Shown piece by piece: positions 1 to 13,210 of a stretch of 64,000 nt of DNA; within the stretch, counting starts at the first letter, position 1, and each line of letters starts with the position of its first letter. The stretch covers positions 5,986,649 through 6,050,648 of the forward strand of contig NW_025062477.1 of the NCBI RefSeq assembly GCF_000002995.4. The letters run 5' to 3'. The translations under genes and the position numbers were made by a program. This DNA is from Brugia malayi (Eukaryota; Nematoda; Chromadorea; Rhabditida; Onchocercidae). The notes under the pieces are model-generated. The model did not search any database. It saw only the letters and a list, made by a program, of their open reading frames with translations, and was not told the DNA's origin.

Positions 1-2717
1 ATGCCAAAACAAAACGCAACAGCGTCGGTAACTTTCTTCGCCCGCAGTATAACGGAGGAATATCACCTCTGCGATAATATTTGCAATGAACTAGGCTTTA
101 TAACTACCAAAGAATGATCTCACAACAACACTTATGATTACTGATATTTTAATTAACCAATCATATACATTCACGAAGTATGTTTCTGCGCTTTCATATC
201 TTATCTATCATTACTAAAAAATTCTTATTACTCAAAGATTTTAATTTACTGACTTCACTAGCCATAACATCCTGTCACTTTCTTCAAGTGACATTGATTT
301 TATAATACACATTTCAATTTGCTATTCCTAGTAAGATAAACTATTAACCATTTTTAAAAAAAACATAGAAAATGTAACAAAAAAACCTTGGGAGTATGGT
401 TGTGATGTAGAGAGTTGCAATGAAGATGCTGAAGGTGTGGGAATAGTGGTGACAGTTGCAGCAGCAACAGCAGCATGAGAAGTAGAAGCAAGTAATAAAG
501 CTTGTCGCGCAGTTGCAACAGCAGCGCGCGAGAGAAGTGGTTGAGGCTGTATGAATTCAACCCGTGATGGACGTGAACTTATTTCGGCACTTAACGATGG
601 CATTGACTGAGTTACGGCAGCTGGTGTTACACGTGGATGTGTAGGTTGAGCAGTTGTATGAGTCGGCAAGGCCTGCGGAGGTTGTGGTAATACTCCAACA
701 GCAGCTAATGCAGCATGCATTTGCGTCATTAAAGTTGTACCATGCAGTGGTGATGACGGCAGTAAATGGATGGCAGTACCCGAAGCTGCAAGTTGCTGCT
801 GTTGTTGTAACTGTAATAAATGTCGCTGTAAATTCTGCTCAAAAGATAATGCAGGCGTCGAAGGTTGACCTACACGCGATCCTGAAAATTGCAGAAGTTG
901 AAATGATCATATTATGTTGATTTTGGAAATGTACTGTTATTTGATTTCAAAAATGCAAAGCAAGTCTTTTATATATGTTTTGTTAAAAATAAATGTCGCT
1001 GTACTGACTGAACTATTTCAACCATAAAAGCCATATTTTTAGCAGTATGTTGTTAATCCGAACCATTTTGCTGGCCATTGATTGTAAAAATAGGTTGAAT
1101 AAACTAATACATAACTCAAATTAGCTGCGGACTTAACTCACGCTATGATATTAACGTAAATAAAAAATATCTCATGCCAGGACTTTATGTTTGAAAACAT
1201 GCTAATATGCGACATGATTTAAATACGTCGTCGTAGTTTAGAGTACTGAGAGATGAAGAATATAATCTACGTGAATGACAGAAGCAACATATCCAAAAAA
1301 TGATATACAAACAATGTACTGTTTAATAGCGAGAATGAAACTTACCAATTTGTGGTGAACGTCCACCAGATACAGCAGCTAATGTTGCAGCTGCCGCTAC
1401 AGCAGCTTGGTGCTGTTGTGCAGCAGCAGCTAGAATGACCTGATATTGTGCCAAAAGAGCTGGATTCATTGCACCCAACATTTGAAGTGGTGATTGCCCA
1501 GATGAGCCAGGATCAGGACCAGAACTAGAACTAGGACCAGAAACAGGACCGGAGCCTGGGCTTAAACCAATACCCGTTAATAATGAGGCACTGGAAATGG
1601 AAGGAGAAGGTAGAGAGGAAAGTGGTGATACACCCACTGTTATATCTGTTCCAGATGGCGGTTGCTGGCTCGTTGATGGCTGAGAGTAGCGTAACCCAGC
1701 AGCAACTTGTGAAGAGGCGGACTGCAGTAGCTACAATATGTATTTGAATAAATTCTAAGAAATGAAATATGTCAAAGAAATAAAACTTTAGAATGGATCT
1801 CAATGAAGTAAATATGAAGAGAATCAGCCAGATGCTGCAATGGAAAATTATTAGACGGAAACTGAAAAAGGAGAAGGGACGAAAGCTAGAAAAACGGAAA
1901 ACTACAAGTTATTTTTTGAGGTAGGGAACATTTAAAAATTAAAATTTAATATGAAACAGTGATAATAAAGAATAAAACTATGAAAATAAAGAATAAAACA
2001 GTGAATACAAAACATAACTTAAATAACTGCTCTGTTCAAAACCATTTCGAGTGTAAGAAAACACTATTAGTTTACATAAAAAGTAATCAAAGAATAATCA
2101 AATATGAAATTTTCCATCTCAGTCATTTTGTCTCATACTTTCAGAGAGCAACGCTACGAATGAAATTTCAAACAACTGTATCAATATACTAGAATCCGTT
2201 ATTCAAAATAATACATACAAAATGTGCAAGATTATACATGCATCCATTGCTTATTATAATGCTAATTTTGAATTTTAAAACTGCTAAGCGCACCCTCTTT
2301 ATATTTACCAAATAACTAATTTCCAATATAGCTTGCGATTACCTGCATTTCAAATTGTGGCGGCCAACCCATCGGATGCTGGACAGCGGGTGAATGTAGC
2401 ACTGGAAACGATTCCCTCAATGCGGCCGATTGTTGCACGATACTAGGAAATGCCTGCGATGACGTAACAGTGCTGGGCTAAAATCATAAAAGTTATATAA
2501 AAATATTAGAAAAAGCTCAAGGCGATTCATAGTCCTCAAGAAAATGATAAAAAAAGACCTGACAGCTAGGGCCAGCTTCATTCTGTTGCGGAAAAAAAGC
2601 CACCGAAACAGCAGGTTGTTGTTGTGTAGGGGCACGAACAGTAGCAGATTGGCGGATAGGACCGCCTTCCGGCGGTGCTTTCTGCGATTGCCGAGAGCCC
2701 CCTGGCGCACCATTCAT
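1..2717 (-). CDS. Low-complexity Ser/Pro/Gln/Ala-rich protein, 5' exons, partial at the window edge
   Basis: I do not recognise this protein. Four exons join in phase on the minus strand: 2717-2559, 2477-2343, 1730-1346 and 881-387. A fifth probably starts at 68 or 66 and runs off the left edge. The start is the ATG at 2717; the same frame has a stop just upstream. About 390 residues are readable. They are rich in Pro, Ser, Gln and Ala, with a Gln-rich stretch (LQLQQQQQLA) in exon 4, Ala-rich runs in exons 3 and 4, and SGP/SPSP-type repeats in exon 3. No folded domain, signal peptide or membrane segment is visible. Such composition is typical of disordered regions in transcription or chromatin proteins, which is inference only. 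It could instead be the C-terminal tail of the VIRMA-like gene upstream, because the last readable exon of that gene ends in phase 0 and the frame just before this ATG is open back to a possible AG acceptor. Confidence 0.6.
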
Positions 2718-2886
2718 AGAAATTGCATAGAAACGATCGTACAACTATTGTTTTGGCCCCAGTATAATGTTTGTCCACCTTTCCTTTCAGCTATTTTCAC
2801 TATAATCCTGCAACATATAAGCAACATTGCAATATTTCATATATTAGTTGTGATTCATACAAGGATCACGATTCATGCAAATAAAT

Positions 2887-2911
2887 AAAAAAAAAAAAAA
2901 AAAAAAAAAAA
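2887..2911. repeat. A homopolymer run
   Basis: A run of about 25 A, just upstream of the first exon of the left-edge gene. Confidence 0.9.
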
Positions 2912-3754
2912 CGAAGCATTAGAATAAATATGTTAATTGTATGCCGCCAAACAATAGACTAAACTAAGCATATTCCAAAAAAAACTTTAATCTATTCACA
3001 CCACTACGGTCCTGGTAATAGTAGGATTTTGGTATCAGAAATATCAAATAAATTACGATGCTATATCTAATTTAATCTTTCTGACTCCTAATTCAAATTC
3101 ACTTCAATCAAGTTAAAAAAAAAACCATAAAAGAGAAAGACTTTTTTGAAGCGTTAATGAATATTTCTGACCTAAAAGCATCTGGAATGCCTGAAATTAT
3201 CCAGCAAAGTACAAATAGTTTGATTTTCCGCGTAAATTAAAATGATCATCCCTTATTCTTCTCTCTTTCCCTCCTCTCTCTCTCTGCAAGATATAACAAA
3301 ATATTCCCAGCTTGTCCAGTTTGAAACACCCTACCCCCTCCCACTCATCTCCTCTCCTCATTCAATAAGATGATAACTAGAAACAAATATTAGAAAGAAA
3401 CCGAGCCGTGTTGTTTCTTTTACAAAACGGCTGGCCGGAGTGTTAAATTCGAAATTCCTTTATGGTGACAGGTGACAGTGAGCTGTCATCGTGCTATTGA
3501 ACAGGTTGTTTCATTCTTTTAGTTGTTCATAAGAAGTAGGCGTAGCATATGCACGTTTATTTACACATATGTGATGTGCGTACACGTATCGTGCATAACT
3601 GCACGCAAAAAGCTGCTCGTGCAATATCAAAATTTAAAAGATATGAGCTTCAGTTTATATTAAAGTTGCTTTTTTCTCTATTTTAAAAAGATATGAAATA
3701 TATATTGAAATTAGGTTTAGAAGAAACGATTAGCACAGAAGAATTGCAGCAATA

Positions 3755-3807
3755 TAGTAGTAGCAGTAGTAGTAGTAGTAGTAGTAGTAGTAGCAGTAGT
3801 AGTAGTA
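3755..3807. repeat. (TAG)n trinucleotide microsatellite
   Basis: About 17 units of TAG, interrupted twice by CAG. No coding role is seen. Confidence 0.95.
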
Positions 3808-5330
3808 ATGAAAATGGTAATTTGAATGTTGGAAGAGAAATGATGTAATTTTTATCGATAACGCTGGTCTTCTTAGCCACTGCGCCATCGATCTAAAATT
3901 AAAACTGACTTACTTATCAGGTCGGGTTCTTTCCTCTCTCTCGCTTTCCCTGCCTCCCTCTCTTTTTCTCTCTACGTGTATGTGTTTAAAGTCGAGCTTC
4001 AAGTTCATTTTCAATTGCTATTGCTTTGGATTTCGACAGATCAATTTATGAATGCTGGATTTGCTTGCTATAGGAAAGATTATAACAATTGTTTCTTATA
4101 AAAATTTACAAAATTTACTATTTTTTATTGTCATACAAACAGATGTGATTTCTGACATTCACATCTTTCCTTCTTTTTTGTTCTTTTGTTTGTTTGATTT
4201 TATTTACAAATGGTGGTCATGTTGAATAGATCAAAAAAGTGGCTTAATAAATTTCAAACGAAAAAAAAAGAATCGAATGAAAAAGCAAAGACCGGTTGAC
4301 CGGAAGATTAAGACAGACAATGATAGCCTACATAATGTGTCGATGATTACTAATGGTCCGCATCCATCAAAAGTTACTTCAAATCATTTTTATTTCAATT
4401 CTCATTGAATTGAAATGGTTTTCTCCTTTTTTTTTTTCTTTTATCAATAGTAACATATAATAACAATTATGCATTTCATATTTTAGTCAATATCTCCATG
4501 GATATTTCCTAGGCACAGTTGTTTCTTATGAAAATATGATATAAAATAATTTGGGCAAACAATATTTGGGTTAATAAAACAGGATTGAAATTTCTTATTT
4601 ATTTCATTTCGTTTAATATGATAAATTTCCAAAATAATGCTGTTTATAATTTTAACCGACACCTTTCGCGAATATTTCATGCAGATTACCTTTGACGATA
4701 TGATATTTGTATGTTAGACGAAATCGTATTCTGGATTTTCTACAAAGAAATTCACAAAATAATATGCACCACTAAATCTGCCAGTTTGATCTGGTTAATT
4801 GGTTACGCTTTTGATTATTAATCATGAATTCATAGTTATATCTCGATTAGATATTAGTTATACATTTAAAATGATGTAAAAGAATTGTTCCTGATTCTAT
4901 GTTTATTCGCATGGAAATATTATATATTTCCAGCTAGCAAAACTATATGGGTATAATTATATTAGTTTGGTATCATTGCTTCACGGAATTCTTGCACCTG
5001 TAGTTATATTTGGATTTAATGGTAAAAAAGAATTAGTGAACTGAAATTAGTGAAAAAAAATAAAAAAGAAAAACTGAAAGATTTTAAAAAATGGAACTCA
5101 AAATTATAAATAGAAGGAATAAATGATTCAATACGAAAGTTATAAACTAATTGACTTGATTTCACTATTTATACAATATTTATCATACACATAACAATGA
5201 GAAATAAAAAGAAACAAGGTAATATTAATGAGTTATTAGAAAGGAAGATATGTGATGAGTGTAGTATGAATGATGAAAAGTTTCTTCAGTATCATTCATT
5301 GCTTTGCAAAATATTTTTCAATACAAGAAG

Positions 5331-5344
5331 TTGTTGTTATTGTT

Positions 5345-5377
<33 letters not shown>
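5331..5377. repeat. (TTG)n trinucleotide microsatellite
   Basis: About 15 units of TTG, with two TTA interruptions near the left end. Confidence 0.95.
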
Positions 5378-5379
<2 letters not shown>

Positions 5380-5580
5380 AGAAAAGGAGGAGGGGAGAAG
5401 CATTGAAAGTGTAAGGATCAAAAATAGTGTAACTTATGATGTGAAATGGACGTTCAGGATTAAAAAAAAAAGTGGGAAGAGTTTTTCTCATGCTGAAGCG
5501 TTCTTGGTGGTATTCTGCTTCTTTCTCTCTTATCACTACACCTTTTTTGCATAGTGCACCTGCACTATGTGCAACATACA

Positions 5581-5593
5581 TAGACACACATAT

Positions 5594-5624
<31 letters not shown>

Positions 5625-5655
5625 TATATATATATATGTATGTATACACACACAT
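5581..5655. repeat. Compound CATA / CA / TA microsatellite
   Basis: Tetranucleotide CATA units, then CA repeats, then TA repeats, then ATGT and CA units again. The TA/TG and CA parts could pair to form a hairpin. Confidence 0.9.
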
Positions 5656-8600
5656 ACGTTGGCTGCGAAATAAAAATGCATAACGTTGTAGTAGCACAGA
5701 GAAATGCTTCGGAATAAAATTAGAAGGAAAAAGATGTATGCATTCATCACCAAAGGTTTAATTTAGTCTTTTTTTTGCTCAACATATAAATAAAAAAGCT
5801 ACGCATGGTCATGGTGGAAGAATGGGCGTCTTAGCAAAGTGTAACAATCATGAAGAGAACAACACTAGCACTATAATCATCATGATTGCTTCGCTTGATG
5901 TCCTCGTACCTTTTCCGCCCAGTTACTATATCCATTAAGCGCAAAAGAGAAAGGAAATGAAAAATGAGAAATAAAATGTTCCAATTTTTTTTGTTTTAAA
6001 ATAATGACAAATAGGTGATCATTTATCGCATTGATAGCATAGAAATAGAAACGAGCAAATATTTGGAAATAGGACTTTGAAATGAATCCTAATAGTTCAA
6101 TTTTATTAAGATTAGTAACTTAAGCTGGATGAGTGGAAGGATGAACTAAATATCATTTTGGATGAATGGATGGATATCGTATTATCAAATATGCATTGAT
6201 CAACTTATAAGTAACATGCAGAAAAAGAATTCATAGAAATGGGTTTTCTTTTCTTTTACAATATTTGAGAAAGCAAAAGAATGACAGTTCTTTTCATTTA
6301 TTGTTTTTCTTTTTCCTCCCAGAAATGAAAATAAGTTTATGAGGGATATATTACAGACAGCAGCAGTTACGAATACATATTCTTACGATCTTGTTAGAAG
6401 AGATGTTACTTGAACTGTATGATTACTACATTGAAAATATTTTAGTATTATCATCATTTCGATTCAATCCGAACATTAAGCATTCTGTTGGCATCTGATC
6501 ATCAGGTATTCCGTTTTATCCTAATGATCATAACCGTCATACACCGGATCATCTTGTTGCAATGATCACTGCTTCTTCAGCTACAATTAATTTCTCACTA
6601 AGTTTTCCATAAATATTATTAAGTCCTAAACAACAAATTATGTCATATCGAGAAGTAAACAAAATTTACGAAAGATTGATAGGTATTAACATCGTATCAT
6701 CTATAATGATTAGTGATAATGACAATGAACCAATCTTCCATCCTACTTGTCGTGAAGTGTGCAACTGTGAAATATGAATGAAATAATAATATGTCTCTCT
6801 GTTGGCTTGTATATGAAATTACACAAGATGCTTTTTCTTCTGATATCTTTTTCCAACAAAGATTCAGTCAGTAATAGTTTATGCTTAGGAGATGTCGAAT
6901 TTACGCAGATATATGTCTATTACTAGAAAGGAGAGAGAAATGAAGAGAGGGAGAGAGAAGAAGAAAGAGAAAGAGCCTTTTCCTTGTTTGAGAGAGTGAA
7001 TAATGAAAAGGCATTCTCTCTTACTGAGGTAAAAAGACTTTCTTTTTCAGATGAAAAGGATACTCAAATGCACCTTTTCCTCCTATCTCACAAGCAAATG
7101 ATCAAAGTAAAAAAAAAAAAAAAATCATGGAGACATTTAAAATTCACGTTAGCAACATTGTATAATCTAAAATCAATTTTGTTACATTGAGATGAGTGTG
7201 CTGCGTAGACAGTCTGCTCTCCTCTTTTCACACTTTTAAATGCCCTTTTTTTTTCTCTCTCTTTGAAATACTTTTATGCAAGTTACGTTTGAAATGAGAT
7301 TCTTTTTGAGAGGACTAATAGCCAGGTAAATATCTTCTCATTTCTCACTAATAATCCATAACATTTCTCTTTCTCTTCTCTCTCTAGACATAGTAGTTAA
7401 TTGAATGGGAATGAAATGAATGAGAATTTTTTATCCGCGAAAGTTCTTTGTTGAAATATCGTTAGCTTTCCCAAAATTTTATGCATCATACTCATACAAT
7501 TCTAAATTTCTTTCTTTTTGTATCCTTTCTCTCTTTCCCTTTCTTTCTCTCTCTTCCACCTTCTCTCGAATTACTTTCTCCTAACTAGTATCGCCAAGTT
7601 TTGGAGGATACTACTTCATGAGTTTAAATAATAGCTCTAAAAATTAGTAAAACCTCACCTTGCTTTATCATACCTTATCTATTATCACTTTTATCAATGC
7701 TTGAATATAAGATTAGCGCAATGATTCGTTTAACTTCCTCCATACTTTACTTTTGTTGAATATGCGCTTATTGCTGTTACTAGATATCTCAAAAATATCA
7801 AACAACTCAACGTTTCTTTTACTAGACTAACTATAGTTTTGTCATTAAGTAACGTTACTTCTACTTCTATTTTAACCTTGCTTACTAATTAGTATATCCT
7901 CTCTATCGCTTTCGGCGAGGTCATATGAAAGGTGGAAATGGCACCAAGTATTATGTACAAAAGTGAATATATTTGTTCCTTACTAATTAAAACAATTTAT
8001 AAATTACTTCCGAGATGTAGTTACTGATTCTCAAAGAAGGGATAATTTGTGAAGTAAAGTTGCTTGAAGATCAAATTATATTTAGTTTGTTTCTTTTGCT
8101 GATATAATCAAGGATGTTTCATTTTGTCTCGATAATGATAACGAATGATGTGAGGAAGAAAATTTCAAGTCTTTTAATGAATGCTTCATTTTTGTTTGAT
8201 AGAATGAAACTAAATAAGTATATATCATTTAATTCCTCTCAATTGATACATATCTTAGCAAGCCATTAATATTAAGTGTTCATTTTCAAACTTTATTCTT
8301 TCAATTAAGAGTTGGAAAAGACAAGTTGTAATTAGATGAAAAATAGAGATGATGGGATTGAAGAGAAACGAAGGTGAGAAAATTTTTTGAACAAAACGAG
8401 AGAAGAAAAACAAGTTTTTAAAATTTTCTGCTACCTCCATCACTGAACTTTCTAAAAACTTTGATTCAATTAAAGCAATTTTGAATATTGAGTTTTTTTT
8501 TTCTTTTTATCTCAACTTGACTTGATATTAACGAATGCACAGCGCTCTTTATTATTAGTGAAAAAATTTCCAAAATTATCTTGTACCACTTAAATGTTCT

Positions 8601-11600
8601 CTGAATATATAGTCAATCGTTTATTTCTTTTTTTCGGCTAGTATACAGTTAATTTTTTTAGCATCTGATGATAATTTTTCTCTTCCGTTTTCCTCATGAA
8701 TAGAAAGTATAACAGTGATAAATCGCATCATCTAAAATGATCATCATTCCGCCCAGCAAGGCTATACTGTTGCGGATAATCGATAGTTTGGATTTAAGAT
8801 GGAATACTGTTAAAAAGATTATTATGTATGATTATTTTAACTTGGATATGGTTATGATATTGATATTCTTGTAGAATAGCACCTTATACTGTAAATGAAA
8901 ATGACAGACAACACGTGTTCTACGTGTTTTTTGGATCTGACTGCTAGTGAAATTATGACTTTTATATTTTAATGCTACTAGCTTTAGTTAATATATGCTA
9001 TAATTAGCTAGCTTAACTGGTACTTTTTTCCTAAAATTGTCATTACTAGACCAAAATTTAATGAACTATTAGATGATCACATGAAACATTAAATGATACA
9101 TATAAAGATACATAGTTAGTTATTACTTATCGAATTGCCATTGGAGTTTAAATTTCTTATTCTCAGATTTGAACGATAGTTAATAAGCACATCATAAATG
9201 CATTATCCTGAGACCATCGAATAGCAGTAATCTTAGCAATAGGAAAATAAGAATGTCTCAAGTGAAAAAAAAAAAAAACTGAAAGAAGATTTAACACTAA
9301 TACTTACCATATATTGAGTTAGGTGACTGAAGAGAATTAAAAAATTAAAGAGTCTAGTACAAGATTTGAATGAAGCAAATGAAATCGTAGTTCAGAAATT
9401 TTATTAATTTTTAATTTAGAACAACAGAATAGTTCAATACCTTTGCTGTTTAGATGGGGAATGAAGTGAGAGGACAATGTCCACTGTCCAAATTTACTGC
9501 ACATATTCCAATTCTTATTTCTAATATTGCCAGAGATCTCATCAAGTTCGAATTTCTTTGGAATCCACGTACATTGTAAGAAATCTACGCTTCCTTATAT
9601 TCACGTCACCAGTGAGTTTAGCTTTCGATCTAACATAATTATTTTTCTTTTCGACTGAAAATAAATTTCTGGAAATAAAAACATTTAAAGTACAATACAT
9701 GAAAATAAATTATCAGCTAATGATTGTTTGATATTTTGTGCCCGATGTTTTTCGGACAGATATGGAATATTTGAAAGAGAAGCACTGCTCTTATCAGAAT
9801 ACTGAAGGTAAAAGTGAGTAAAGAGAGATGGAAAAGATGGGTGAAAGTATTTAGCAGTAATATATCAGTTGGGAATGAAAGTAGAAAAATGTGTAACATT
9901 GTCAAAAAAATAAAAAATAAAACAACGCACTGTGATAGGATCAAACAACAAAAAGACATCAGCAAAAAAGATTGGACTACAAAGAATGTTATAAATATCC
10001 TCGCGGTTGTTTTAAATATTGACATATATTATAGTAGAAGAGTGCAGCAAAAAGAAGGATCTTTTGCGGGGCATTTTGAAAATGAATTGGAAAAATAACA
10101 AAATCAAAAGTAAGTAGGAAGTAGTGCCATTCGTGCAATAAAATGTTGATGCAAAAATGAGAAATTTGACGTTTGATACTTGGAATACATTATTAAACAA
10201 ATATTACTTTTACATTATTTTAATGTACATTGCGCACTTTATGTTTTTTTTTTTTTCCTCTCTCTTTTATTAATGAATTACTTATTTTATATATAAATGA
10301 TAGAAAGAAAAAAAAATTTAAATAATTTTCTTATTTTAGTTTGGAAAAAAAATAATTTTTAGAAAATGAGGCATGATTGATAAATGGAAAATTGGGAGAA
10401 CTACTGAAATTAATCAGTATTTTAATAATTATATAGAAAAAAATCCTTCAAAAAAAACTCAACGTAAGCTATTCATTCTACGGTAATTTGTCATTCGAAG
10501 TAAGAAAATGAAAGGATGAAAAGTTCTCCAAATGGACATCTCATCAGCTGGTCAACAATCAAAAAACTTTGTTATTTTATGTAGCATTTAAAATCTTTTG
10601 TTGTATGATAGATCTGATATGAGATAAGCAGCTTAGTGTGATTCAATTGAGACACTAAAAAATTTTTAACATTTTACTGCCGCTATAGCTTTCCAGGAGA
10701 AAGTATTACATTTGAGATTGAATCTTGTCAACTGACAGTGGTCAATAGATAGAGGGCATTCATTTCTTTCTCTAAGTTAGTGCGCTTTATGACAGCATTG
10801 GACAACCAATATTTCAGAGACAAAAGAATTGAGAAGAGAAAAATTTCCTTATTTTTTCTGAACTTCTCACTATCAATTATCAGTTATTCTGTTAATTATC
10901 TTCAAAATAATCTTTTCAAGTGGCATTCATAAAATCAGCCTTTTTTTAAAGTTTTGAAATTTCAAAGTTTTGAATTTATCTAGATTTCAATTCCTCACTG
11001 ATATCATCATTCCTCTTTTAATTAACAACAACATCACTAAGTATAATTATAGAATTTAAAACTGACATAAATGTAAAAATTTCTCTATCCACCTAATATA
11101 TGCAATTCCAATAATTTTTTTTTTCCTTTTTTTTTTTAAATTTTTTATCTAGCAAGCACTAATAACATACGAAAGAGATAGCAACAATATGAATGGAACA
11201 AATTTATTTCAGGTAAATAATAGAAGGTATTTATTGATATCAAGTAATGAACCATAAAGCTACACGAGAAAGAGGCATTATTCAATGATTAGAATTATAA
11301 CGAAGAACAGAGATGGTATAATTAGCAATGGAAGATGAGAAGTAATCCATCATTTATAGCAACTTAATATGTTTAGGTTATTTTTATAACTCTGACAAAA
11401 GCGCCGATGATTTTATCAATAACTCTAGCAAAGCATATACCAACTTAAAATATATCCAAGTACGTTGCTACTCTGATTCTTTCTCACAATATATGCAATA
11501 TCTGGAAGCTATCCATATATCATCGTGGCCAAAAAGAAGAACAATATTCATAAATGTGTCTAAGAAATTTGAAAAAAAAATTAAAATCCACAGATGAGCA

Positions 11601-12363
11601 TAAAATTAGTTATATGAAATAATAAATACTAGTGGTTAAAATTAATAATAATAAATGATTATACTATATTCCGCATCACATAGCTCAACTGATAACTGTT
11701 AGATTAGACTAAACTAAATATATACATGTATATGTGATGAATATAATACGAGTAATATTGACAATAAAAATAAATAATAAATGTAAGAGAGTGAAAGAGA
11801 TGAAATTGAGAGTGTAAAATAAATGAGTACAAAAATTCCTTTTTAAACAATCTAAGCTATTTTAGCTGGCTAAATGAATGGATAGAGTCATACATGAATT
11901 CTTTCAGAGAGCAATTATCTCTCAAGCAGACATACATGATAGACATACGTCGACATGCATGCAAGCAAATTGCTTGCATTTACGTGAACACATACACATA
12001 CACACATATACGTTTGTGTACGTGTTACGTTGGAGAAACTGAAGAATAGTGATGAGTAGAAATGAAATGCATGTGATATGATTGCTAGCATCACTTATCA
12101 TACTAATACTAAATTGATAGCATACGATTGCTATAGGTTCAATTCCGCCTGTTTCCTTCTATTTGTAGCAAATATTTCTCTGTCAGCTCTAAAGCAACAA
12201 CCAACACCCACCAAACACTTTCACTTTCTGTCCACTTTTTTATCGTTTCACGCATTTTCCACTAATACACCATCCTACAATACATTTTTATATGTACGCA
12301 ATACTCATATCATACTAATACACAGACATACAGACGGACGGATGCAGACGATGTCTGTCAAAG

Positions 12364-12398
12364 ATATATATGTATGTGTGTGTGTGTGTGTGTGTGTA
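12364..12398. repeat. (TG)n dinucleotide microsatellite
   Basis: A TA/TG tract with about 14 uninterrupted TG units. Confidence 0.95.
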
Positions 12399-12490
12399 TC
12401 GATCGCTTATAAATAAATGTATATCGTAGTTCTTGTTGTCTTCTAGGTGCAACTTTCTGTCTGCTTTGCCCTTTTCCGGCAGTGTTGCGG

Positions 12491-12603
12491 TGATGAATGG
12501 ACAGACGTTGAGTGCGATGGATGAACGGATGAATGGATGAATAAACGGACCGAATGGAGGAGTGAAACGGATAAATGGAAGAATGATGCATGGATGGATG
12601 AAT
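12491..12603. repeat. Degenerate GGATGAAT-type minisatellite
   Basis: Imperfect copies of an 8-base GATGGATG / GATGAATG unit fill about 110 bases, diverged by substitutions and small indels. It begins about 90 bases beyond the TG repeat. Confidence 0.8.
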
Positions 12604-13177
12604 TGTTTATGAGAGATCCACGAGTATTGCAATTTAATTGAAGACGGATGTCTTACTATTAAAAAAGAAAAAGAAAAATTCAGACTTTTGAATGTAAATT
12701 ATGTTACATCTTTTAACTTTTATATCGCATTCACTGAAATTTGAGTAATGAATTGTTTAATGAAGTAATTTGAGAAGCAAATCAGATTAACAAATATAAG
12801 TATTCCCGAAAAAGAAAACAAAAAGATTAATAAATTTAATATTAAAATTTTAGATATAAATATTTGGTGAAGTAATGAATTTACTAGAATAATATATTAA
12901 AAAGAAGATAAGCCAAAGCAAAGCAAAGGAATTTTTTGGACGAAATATGATAATGATGGTACGAGTTTGGAGAGGAAATCAGTTGTCTAAATATTCATCA
13001 GAAAGAAAATTGACAACTTTTTTGAAATGACTTAAAGATATATGTATGAGAATGAATTTGTAAATTTGATTTTCCTCTTTCGTTTTCTTTTTTTTTTTCT
13101 CAAATACAAATGAATAATGATTAGAAACTACGATTTGTAGTAAGCGTTTTCTGTATGTAACACAGAGAGTGAAGGAA

Positions 13178-13180
<3 letters not shown>

Positions 13181-13209
<29 letters not shown>
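13181..13209. repeat. T homopolymer run
   Basis: A run of about 29 T in AT-rich non-coding DNA. Confidence 0.9.

Positions 13210-13210
<1 letters not shown>

Noticed and set aside
2559..2888. Plus-strand and alternative minus-strand open frames over the first exon of the left-edge gene
   Set aside because: Shadow frames; only the minus-strand frame starting at 2717 links in phase to further exons.
3860..3895. A-box-like tRNA sequence on the minus strand (TGGCGCAGTGG)
   Set aside because: No B-box, cloverleaf or T-arm follows within tRNA distance; the downstream sequence is the (TAG)n repeat. At most a chance match or tRNA 5' fragment.
5318..5753. Overlapping open frames rich in Asn, His/Thr or Tyr/Val
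   Set aside because: They are translations of the (TTG)n and CATA/CA/TA microsatellites.
12136..12147. B-box-like sequence GGTTCAATTCC
   Set aside because: The flanking bases do not pair into a T-arm or acceptor stem, and no A-box lies upstream.
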